From Euptelea pleiosperma (taxonomy: Eukaryota; Streptophyta; Magnoliopsida; Ranunculales; Eupteleaceae): a DNA stretch of 64,000 nt. Location of the stretch: positions 24,931,913 through 24,995,912 of the forward strand of contig CM068547.1 in assembly GCA_035048495.1 (NCBI GenBank), written 5' to 3'. Below the pieces are notes generated by a model that made no database searches, was not told where the DNA came from, and was given only the letters and a program-made list of their open reading frames with translations. Shown here in pieces: positions 54,741-64,000 of the stretch. The stretch's first letter is position 1. Each line of letters begins with the position of its first letter. The position numbers and the translations under genes are program-made.

Positions 54741-56535
54741 TGTTGCAGCAAGATCAACCCCCACCGCTAGATTATGCACCTTAGATCTATGGGTCATGGG
54801 TCATGGGTCATGGGTCATGGGTATTGGATCGACCCAACATAGGGGTCCATGATGTTAGTCACAACAAGTGCAGTTAATATGTATGGGAAAGTGTAGTTAG
54901 TTGCGTAGGAAAAAGAAAGTTGTATGGGATCGTGTTAAGGTTAATAATGCTTTGGTGATGGTATGGGAACTTATGTCTTGGAATTTGTTAGTCAAACTTA
55001 GGAAGTGAAGGCATATATATATATAGCTATGAAGCAAAGAGAAAATAACTTTGATGAATATTAAATTTGATTGAAAGCTTTTAGCTTCTATTTGGAGTTC
55101 TCTTCGAGATCACTTCTTTAGTTTAGTTGTTTCTACACTTAAAACAACTAAGTCTTTGTTGCTCTTCTTTGAAACTAAATCAATGCACCATTTTGCAACT
55201 TGATCTTTCCTTCTACTTCCTTCCAACTGATTAGATTGACAACATACTCTTCTCTTGATCTTGAGGGGGAATTTTGGCACGCATCAAGTGGTTTCAGAGC
55301 ATCATAATATTCGTTCTTTAGGGATTTTCTTTAAGCAAGTTGCAAAGAGATCCAATGGTGCATACGCGTGGTTGAGATGGTCGTGCCAATCTTCCTCTGT
55401 GAAAGTGTGATATCTAATATGTTGAAGTTGAGAATTTATGAAAGCAAGTGCAGCAACTCACAAAACTTTTAGAACGTTTTAAAAATCGAAGTCGTGTAGA
55501 TGATGGTCTCACCTCCAAGGATGTTTTTATCTCATTCATGCATGTGGTCCGCGCGAAGAGGCAATGGAAAAGGAAGGAGATTTCTCTTGAACTTCCACGA
55601 TCTGAAAGAATTCGTTGATTGGGATTCTTTCTCCAATTTACAATGACTATTCGGGTGAAGAAAATACATAAGTTGTTGAAGAAAAGATGGTCACGGAAGA
55701 ATTCTTTGATTTGGATTTTCCACAAAAATTTGAGATCTATGCAAATGAAGGAAAAGACATGGGACCAATTGAATTGTCAAGTGACACCAAAATGGTCAAA
55801 CCTAATCAAGAAGGTTCCAACTCAAGCCGGTCATTTGATTTCACAACATCCAATCAAGAGTCAGTTGAAGCACCATAAGACTCAAACGTTGAGTCATATA
55901 AGACCGAGAAGTGGCAATCTACATACAAGCTTACGAGTTCAACAAAGGCGATGAGAACAGCATGATTCCATGTTCAGTTCTGACACTTTTAACACCAAAA
56001 AATAATGGGACAAGGTGTATGTGTATGGATCTTGAAAGGGCAGAGAATTACCTTGGTCGAACTCAAGGGCGAGTTCAACAGGGGGGTTTGTTGTAGCGAG
56101 ATCAACCTCCACCGTCAAATGATGCACCTTAGATCAATGGGTCATGGGTCATGGATATTGGATCGACCCAACATTGTGGTCAATGATGTTAGTCACAACA
56201 AAGTGTACTTATATGTATGGGATTATGTTAAGGTTAGTATTGTTTTGGTTAATGGTGTGGGAATTGGGTCTTGGAATTTGTTAGTCAAACTTAGGAGTTG
56301 TATTTTGTGTTTAATGTTTACCTTGGAGGCTAAGGAAGTGGTTATGAAGCAACGAGAAAATAACCTTTGATGAATATAGAAATTGATTTAAAGATTTTAG
56401 CTTCTATTTGGTGTTCTCTTAGAGATCACTTGCTGAGTTTAGTTGTTTTTACACTTAAAAAAACTAAGTCTTTGTTGATTTTCCTTGAAACTAAATCAAC
56501 GCACCATTTTGCAACTTGATCTTTCCTTCCACCAC
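54741..56535 (+). mobile_element. Non-autonomous LTR retrotransposon, 3' LTR truncated
   Basis: The 5' LTR starts TGTTGCAGCAAGATCAACC at 54741 and ends near 55286. A tRNA-Met-type primer site TGGTTTCAGAGC follows at 55289–55300. The internal region is only about 0.8 kb and lacks pol. A G-rich polypurine tract (CAGGGGGG) precedes the 3' LTR, which begins TGTTGTAGCGAGATCAACC at 56089 and matches the 5' LTR to about 56535. The 5' LTR has four GGGTCAT units where the 3' LTR has two. Confidence 0.85.
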
Positions 56536-57698
56536 GGTCAGAGAACTTACTCCCACTCTCTCAGTCTACACTGAGAAAATACCTACCTATACTTCTATAA
56601 CCGGAAGAGGTTAGATGCTTCAGCTCCAATTGAGGAGAAGGGAAGACTGATGATTCACTCAGTCTCTATGTGTTTTAACCTGGTTGAGGGGTACTTAATG
56701 CACCCCCGTCATGTCTTGTTGAAGACATAAAACTTCGCGCTTTCGAAAATGTAATTTTGGTATTCTTAGAGTTACATGAGTCACATGTATATATTATTGT
56801 CAAATCTCTTTGGGCATGTAGGTACATTCATTCTGCAGATCATCGAGTACCACACAAGGTATAATTTATGACAAATTGGTAAAACCCTTTCTAAGCTCTT
56901 GCATCATGAATTATCGATCTTTCATCTTTTTATGTTCCAGTCATGAGCACTGAGGACGGTGGTGTATTTTGGTTGGGGGTGGGTGTTTACCAAAACTCAT
57001 GTTTTGCTTTTGAAAAAAAAAGATATATAGAGAGAGAAAAAAAAAAAAAAAACCCTTGTATTTTTTTGTGTGATTTTCGAAAATGCCCTAACTTGATTAG
57101 CGAAAACCTACTGTTAAGTCTATTTATTGAAAACGATGTCTATTTTGAAAAATCGCTTATTAGCTCTTAGTTCAATTTAAAAGACAAACAATACTACAGT
57201 GGAACGTGACTTTTAGAAAATTCAGATTCAGCAAATTTTCACAGATCAACATCAGAATTATCTGAGATGTAGACTATCTAGAGATCCAAGAAGAACAATT
57301 ATGGAGACCTAACCCAGTAAGATTTTGAGGTTTTCTTCATTTCTAAGGACTATAAATAATTTCGAGTCACAAGATGACTCATCATTCTTCGAGTCCCCAA
57401 TTATGTTGTCGTAAGATCTCATTAACCCTTGCCCTGGTCATAGAACTCGGAGTGACGTCAAATTTGGATTATTACAAAAAGAACCTTATCTATATCCATT
57501 CGAGACATCACAGATGAAAGTGCAAACCCTAGGAAATGATGTAGGCCATCTTTCTAACCAATCAAACCTTTATCTTACCTAACATCTACACCGTTAGAAA
57601 CCCTTTTGATTAAAACCTTTCCTTGTTGACCCATCAACCAAAAACCCAATCCCATGAAACTCAAAAACCTATTTCTAATAGGAATAACGGAGATATTG
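56536..57698. other. Spacer
   Basis: No gene. An A-rich run lies at about 57036–57052. Short open frames have no family resemblance. Confidence 0.4.
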
Positions 57699-57930
57699 AT
57701 ATGATCACCCCATGAAAAAAGAGAAATCAAGAAAAGAAAAGAAAAAAAAATTGAAGGTTCAAGCTGAAATGAAACATGAGTAGAAAAGAAAGAAATAAAG
57801 AAAATAAAATAAAGATATGATCACCCCATGAAAAAAGAGAAATCAAGAAAAGAAAAGAAAAAAAAATGAAGGTTCAAGCTGAAATGAAACATGAGTAGAA
57901 AAGAAAGAAATAAAGAAAATAAAATAAACA
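57699..57930. repeat. Perfect-looking 116-bp tandem duplication
   Basis: 57699–57814 and 57815–57930 both begin ATATGATCACCCCATGAAAA and contain AAGGTTCAAGCTGAAATGAA and AACATGAGTAGAAAAG. They differ by a base or two in A runs, so the duplication is recent. Confidence 0.88.
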
Positions 57931-58192
57931 GAAAAATAAGGCTGATGAACAATGTCAAAAAGACAAACCAGTTGAAAAATGAAAAGAATAAAATTCAAGG
58001 AAATGGTGTTACCACCCTCGAGAAAAGTTGCAAAGAATAGTGAGATATCCTCTCAGAATATTTAAGCCCTGAATATCCTTATCTTTCTAACCCTTTCCTA
58101 AGCCTTTATACAACCTTAGCAAGCCCTATTTGATTCTAGGTTAGCACCATCATAGAATGTGGAGAATGGAGAAAACAAATACTATAGAGTTT

Positions 58193-59373
58193 TGTGGGTA
58201 CCATAATTTTTACACGAATCTCAAGAACCAATGTGCACATATCTCGAGGTGTGCATCCCTCAAGAATATTTCGAAGGGTGCATCATTTCTAACGTACACT
58301 CAACTACACTGTAACACTACTGAGACATACTAGAACAATTCCCTTAACCACTTACGGTTACACTCAACTCCCTGAGTTCCATACAGTTCGGAAAAAAGAT
58401 TTTTTCTATAAATAGAGCTCTCCACCTATGGAAGTGGGGCTTCTTCATCATCATTTGGAATCCCAAGTACTGTAACAAGAAAGAGAGAACTGTAACATTT
58501 GAAAAGAAATAGTGGATTGCCTCCACCGACGAGGCCGAGGACGTAGTCGACTAGATACCGACAATGAACCTCGCTTAAATGGTTGTCTCTTTCGACATTT
58601 TTCAGATTCTTTTATGTTTATTAATCCATGCTCCGTAAAGCTCACAACCGTGCTCCCTAGAGCTTGCGGTCATGCTCCCGAGAGCTCACAGTTATTCTCC
58701 ATAAAGCTCGCAGATATGCTCATAAGAACACATGGATCAACTACCAGATTAACTAATGACCAGTTATATTATTTCTTCATTACTGCAAGTTATTCTTACA
58801 ATTCTCAAAGGCAAACCATCTCCTACTGTCGAGCTCCACCTTCGAGAGGGGGCTGATGTGGGTACCATAATTTTCACATGAATCTCAAGAATCGATGTGC
58901 ACATATCTCGAGGTGTGCCTCCCTCAAGGATATTTCGATGGGTGTATCATTTCTAACGTACACTCAACTACACTGTAACACTATTGAGACACATTATACA
59001 ATTCCCTTAATCACTTACGGTTACACTCAACTCCTTGAGTTCCATACAGTTCAGAAAAAAAGATTTTTTCTATAAATAGAGCTCTCCACCTATGAAAGTG
59101 GGGTTTCTTCTTCATCTTCTTAGAATCCCAAGTACTGTAACAAGAAAGAGATAACTATAACATTTGAAAGAAAATAGTGGATTGCCTCCATCGACGAGGT
59201 CGATGACGTAGTCGACCGGATACCAGTGATAAACCTCACTAAAATGGTTATCTCTTTCCTCATTTTTCAGATTCTTTTATATTTATTAATCCGTTTCTAT
59301 TTATTTGTTGATGTGTGTGCGAATCTTGAGGATAATCGACGGCAATATCTATATCCTAGATTTTGCACCTACA
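58193..59373 (+). mobile_element. Small TRIM-like LTR element with 5-bp target duplication
   Basis: The 5' LTR starts TGTGGGTACCATAATTTTTA at 58193. The 3' LTR starts TGTGGGTACCATAATTTTCA at 58857, right after the polypurine tract GAGAGGGGGCTGA, and ends CTACA at 59373. The target duplication AGTTT is exact (58188–58192 and 59374–59378). Each LTR has TATAAATAGAGCTC (58407 and matching site). The 5' LTR matches only to about 58628, so its last 80 bases and the primer site appear deleted. There is no coding sequence. Confidence 0.88.
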
Positions 59374-59544
59374 AGTTTGATCCGACACTCCTGAGTGATA
59401 TGACATGCCAATCATGAGATCTTTTGAATCTTCTATTGTCCTCCTTTCTAAATAGTATATGTGAGATGTTTGCTAGTTTCCAATAGCTATCTCCTCACAT
59501 ATAACTTAAGAGAAAAATAAAACTATTTCTGAGTAATTCACTTA

Positions 59545-61095
59545 TGAAAGTAGAGTTTTTCCGCGTCGTTGGTTACGGAAACCCTAACTTCAACACATTT
59601 TTAATTGAACCGAGACATTTAACCTGTAAAATGAGCAATTTTGCATAGTGAAAGTGTCGGATGTCGATCCGCACTCGAGGTAAGTTAGCGCAATCAAGAA
59701 CATAAAATGATGAATTTTTGCTAGAAATTGATGGTGAGGTGAGAGTGGTGGAGTCGCTTTAAAACATCCATTTTAGAGAGATCATTAATTATTTCCACCT
59801 ACTTTTAGAAACAATAAGTCAACAAAACTCAAAATGAATATATAAAATTTCAACTCTCTTTATTCATGATAAAACAATCCATACATTAAGCAACTTAAAC
59901 TAAAACTAAAAGTAAACTAAAAAGCATTTAACAATAGAAAAAGAGAGAGAGGGAGAGAGACAAATCTAGAGAGAGAAAGAGGCTAAGGTAGTTAGAGAAA
60001 AACTAGAGAGGTAAAGCTAGGACCTAGAGAGAGAAAAGAAAAATAGAGAGATCTAGAAAGAGAAGTTTTAGGAGGAGATTTGTAGAGAGACATAGGTTAA
60101 GAGAAAGAAAGTAGGGGTTAGAGAGAGAAAGTTAGAAAACCTAAGATTTTGTAGAGAAAGAAAGGAAATAGAAGGTTTTAGAGTGAGAAAGAGAAAAGAA
60201 GAAATTACCTTATCAACTTCACCAGAATGGGATCGGACCCTTAATCGGCCATTGTGGTGCATGAAGGAGCATCGAACCGGCAGATAGATCGAAGGTGGAA
60301 GCTTAGTACACCGGCCACGAGAGGAGAAGGTTCAGGCGGTGCTGTTTGGTATTTGGAGTTGCAGTCCGATTCAGCCACGGTTTGAGAGGGGAGAAACCGA
60401 CTAGAGAGATGGGAGAGTTGGAGTTCAGGGAGAAGGGAGAGAGATTTGGGAGTGGGTGCAGCCAGCAATGTGGAGGATGGTGATCCTCTAGTTGCAGACG
60501 GCGTGGGCTGAGGAGAAGATGGTGGGGTGAAGCAAGATGGCTGGCCGGAGTTGCATGTTAGCAACTCCGGCAAACATACCTTGAGGGGAGGGCAAGGAAC
60601 CTAGAGAGGAGGAGACCGAAGACACCTTCACGCGCAGCAGGTGTGATGCCGTTGTGGGTTGGAGAGGAGGGGGTTGTGAGGTGGTCCAACGGTTGGAGAG
60701 GAGAGATATCGCCGGTGTTGCAGCAACCGAACCGTGGCTGGTTCGTCTTCAAGCAGAGTTGCAGACGGTGTGGAGTGGAGGTGCTGCTTGTAGTGGATAA
60801 GGTAGGTGGATGAGGGAGGAGCAAACGAGAGGGAAAGACGGAGGAGCAGCACGCAGGCGGTGTGCTTGACAGACTGGTTCAGTCCGCCGAAGAAGAAGAA
60901 GATGATGAAGAACAAGAAGAAGAAAGAAGAAAGAAAAGAAGAAGAGAAGGTGGAAAATGTGGGGGGGAAGGTTTTGGGGAGAGAAAAGAGAAGAAAGGAG
61001 GGGGATTAGGGTTCCAACGAACCCTTCTCTTCCCCTTAAAAAGCTTCCCTATTTCCATTAAAGGAAATAGAGATTTTTCGAAAATAAAAAATAAG

Positions 61096-61164
<69 letters not shown>

Positions 61165-62135
61165 TAAGTAAAACCTTATTTTCTTTGGGGAATTTCTCAA
61201 TTTAGTGGACCCCCCCTTTTTTAAAATTTAATTTAAATTATTTTGAAATTCACGGGGTCCACTAAATGGTCGGGTAGCGGGTCGATGATGATGGGCCCGG
61301 CTACTGGCCCACATGGATTGATGATGTCCAAAATCTCACAAGATGATGTGACAGACAATCTGATGGTCAGATTGAAGATGACTTGATCAGGATCCAGATT
61401 GGCAGGCCGATGGATTTAGAGAGATCCGACGGTCTGATGGACGATCCAACGGTCCGATAGCTTAGGGAGACGGGCCAGAGCCAATGGGCAGGAGTTCTGG
61501 GGTTAGGTCAGTAGATCCGATGACCGAGAGATGAAGAGAGAGAGAGAATAAGGAGAGATGAGATAGAAAATTAGGGGGAGGAGAGAGAAAATATCAAAAA
61601 ATGGAGATAAAAGTATTGGCAGAGGGTCTGGAACCCTAGTCTTCACTGTGACCATCCTCACTCTTCTCCAATAGAGTAGACTATCATTCCTTGCTAATTC
61701 ATGTGGCTTTAAACGCTTTGGTTCGTCTCTTGGTCATTGGCTCTCTTACTCTCTTCGTTCTTTGGGCCGGCTTTTTGGTCCTCTTATTCAGCCCATATTT
61801 GGCCCATATCTTCTAGTCATAGCATGTGGGCTCTTTAAGCTTTGATAATGGGCTTTCCTGATCGATGTGGGCTCACAAGTCTCGAGAATTATCCCATCAG
61901 GGTTTCCTGCGACAGAAAAAGCGCGTAATGAGACTTTATCAGAACGACTTAATGTCTAGACTTCTAAAAATGCGTTTAATGCATGCAAATATACCATTTC
62001 ATCCAGAAAAGTGTGTTTTACGCAACAGAAGAGACTATTACGTAGAAAAATAGATAAATAGAGCATTTTACGTAGGAGAATGCAATAACGCTAAAAGGAT
62101 AATTGCTTAAAATAAGCACTTTTGAGCGAATATCA
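59545..62135 (+). mobile_element. Solo LTR, 2591 bp, same family as 34406–37437
   Basis: Begins TGAAAGTAGAGTTTTTCCGC and ends TTGAGCGAATATCA. Flanks ACTTA (59540–59544) and ACTTT (62136–62140) match at 4 of 5 positions. The first 150 bases and last 400 or so bases are highly similar to the other copy, while the middle differs in length and content. It contains the (TA)n run at 61099–61160. Confidence 0.9.
61099..61160. repeat. (TA)n microsatellite within the LTR
   Basis: About 31 uninterrupted TA units; absent from the LTR at 34406. Confidence 0.9.
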
Positions 62136-62463
62136 ACTTTTAAGTGGTAAACAAGTGAGGATTGAGCTCGAGGCATACAGTCTCTGAGGTGATTGGAGAG
62201 TCTTTGCTACTAGATAAAGATGATGTTGAGCACACACACGTTGAGGCTGAGTAATCTTATAGTTTAAATGTCCATCTGTAGAAACGTTATATTTTACTAA
62301 CTAAGCTCTAATATTTGAATAATATCTAACATCGTTAAAATAATCTGACAAAAGGAGTTTTTCTGAGTGATTCGAATACATTTTTCAGCATATGCCAAGC
62401 CCTTCTGAGATCACTTATCTCGCACTAATTGTCAAGGATTAGCAATATGCTGGTTGGGGGTTG
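62136..62463. other. Spacer between opposed LTRs
   Basis: 328 bases with no feature I recognise, separating two LTRs in opposite orientation. Confidence 0.5.
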
Positions 62464-64000
62464 TGATATTCGCTCAAAAGTGCTTATTTTAAGTAATTAT
62501 CCTCTTAGTGTTATCACATTCTCCTACGTAAAACTTATATTTTCGTCGATTTTTCCATGTAAGAGTTTCTTCCATTGCGTAGAATACAGTTTTTAGATGA
62601 AAATCGATTATTCGCATGAATTAAACATATTTCGAGAAGTCAAGATATAAAGTCGTTTTGATTAAGTCTCATTACCTGTTTTTTCTATTGTAAAGACACC
62701 AGTCGAACGATTCTGATGGAATGCGGGCCCACAATCGAACCCCATAGACTAGGATCAAAGCTTAGAGAGCCAGCAAGCTAAACACAAGAAGGAAAGGCCA
62801 AGGGCGAGTAAAGCCAAATGATCGAAAACAGCCTGAGAGACGATCAAGAGAAAAGAAGAGCCAACATCTAAAAAAAATACTAAGGAGATTAAAGCTTAAC
62901 AACTAGCACAAGATGAAGACTTTCTCAGTGGGTAAAGCTTGCAGAAGACCAAGTCAAAGACCAGGGTTCTAGACCCTCTACTAGCATTTTTAACTATCTC
63001 TATTTTCTCTCCTCTCTCTAAACTCTAATTTCTCTATCATGTGGTCATCATTGATTCTCTCTCCTCTCGCAATCACTCCATCTTGGCCAATAATCACTAT
63101 CAATCTTGAACGATCATCACCATCCATCTCTGCCGTCCAATCATCTGCGTGACATCGACACCTTCAATTCATATCCTCTCCTTCATCGGACGGTCTATGA
63201 TGAACCTAGGTATTGATTAACATTATTGACCAAGGAAAGATTTTTAGGGAAAGATTTTTTAAAGAAATTTTGGAAAGTTTAAAGCTTTTAAAGGAATGAA
63301 TTTTTGGAAAGAAAATGGATTTAAAAGAAAATTTTCCAAAATAAAAGCTTTGTCATTTTTTAGAATGGTGTTAAACAAATGGATGGTTGTGATTAGATCT
63401 CTTAAAAAAAGAGCGAAAATCTTGAATTTCACAAAGGTAATGTTTGAAACATGTCAAAAGATTTTCCTTACAATAAAAAACAAATAAAAAAAAGAAGAGG
63501 GATGAGTTTTTTTGGAAACTCATAAAAGGAGAAATCGTGGGTTACTATTAAAGGAAGCTGACCATACAAAAGGGAAGGAGGGACAAAACCCTAGTCTCCT
63601 CTAGCTATACCTCTCTTCTACCAATCTATCTCCCTCACCCTCTCATTCTTTCTTCCCTCTAAACCGTTCATTTCTCTCAACCCTACCTTCTCTCCACTAT
63701 CTCTCTCCATTCCCTAACCCATTCACGCACAACCCCTCTCCTCATTGACGTTTCACAAACCCTGTTACCTCTCCATCTCTTTTTCCTATCTCTCTTTCAG
63801 TCTTCTCTCACCTTTAACGTCAAGTTGCAAACCTGCAACTTCTGGGAGTGTTCCACGTTGCTGCCTCCCACCTGCACGCCACCTCTCATGGCCAGCCTAC
63901 ATCGAGCAGTTGGACCTCCACCATTACAGCCACCGATCCACCACCATTAATTAAAGCCACCACCTGCTCATGATCTCATACATTGATTCACAGCTTTGCC
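62464..64000 (-). mobile_element. Third long LTR, inverted, cut by the window edge
   Basis: Begins TGATATTCGCTCAAAAGTGC, the complement of the 3' end of the other two LTRs, and continues through matching sequence (AATTATCCTCTTAGTG, TTCTCCTACGTAAAA). Whether it is solo or part of a full element cannot be told. Confidence 0.82.

Noticed and set aside
55289..55300. TGGTTTCAGAGC as part of a tRNA gene
   Set aside because: It is only the 12-base primer site complementary to initiator tRNA, placed just after an LTR; no tRNA arms surround it.
60241..61167. Frames of 88–110 codons including a long Ile-Tyr repeat
   Set aside because: Part of the second long LTR; the repeat is the translation of the (TA)n run.

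Overview
This window is nuclear DNA from a flowering plant. The evidence is GT–AG spliced genes of plant-specific families, a coiled-coil NB-ARC-LRR resistance gene, CACTA, Harbinger, hAT, Helitron and LTR elements, and AT-rich spacers full of foldback elements. I cannot place the species. Only three loci look like working genes; most of the rest is transposon sequence, much of it nested, plus decayed gene copies.

Layout. 1–6.6 kb: the 3' seven exons of an ELMO-domain gene (+), with a 3.6 kb intron holding two mariner-like foldback elements and one hAT element. 7–9.5 kb: foldback elements, a LINE tail and a decayed 3' fragment of a resistance gene. 10.4–14.2 kb: an intact single-exon CC-NB-ARC-LRR gene (-) with homogenised LRR units. 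14.3–19.2 kb: a duplicated 5' flank of that gene and many foldback copies. 19.2–21.0 kb: three unidentified open frames (+). 22.3–25.0 kb: a complete four-exon nucleoside diphosphate kinase gene (-).

25–38 kb: a textbook nest. One LINE (-) is split by a Harbinger element (TSD TTA), a 3.7 kb CACTA element carrying a decayed Ulp1-type protease gene, and a 3.0 kb solo LTR (TSD TAAAG). 38–45 kb: a plant-mobile-domain fossil, a Helitron with two 5' ends, and MULE- and hAT-type MITEs. 45.1–45.9 kb: a decayed gene of a plant family I recall as DUF7086 (-). 46–59 kb: more MITEs, short Helitrons in tandem and three small LTR elements. 59.5–64 kb: a second copy of the long LTR, and a third, inverted copy running off the window.

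The genes do not form a pathway. The common thread is foldback elements: one family (called A here) carries a G-box-like palindrome in each arm. Its outer arms differ between copies while remaining complementary within each copy. A second family (B) shares the internal layout. Functional statements rest on motif recognition by eye; no search or alignment program was run.
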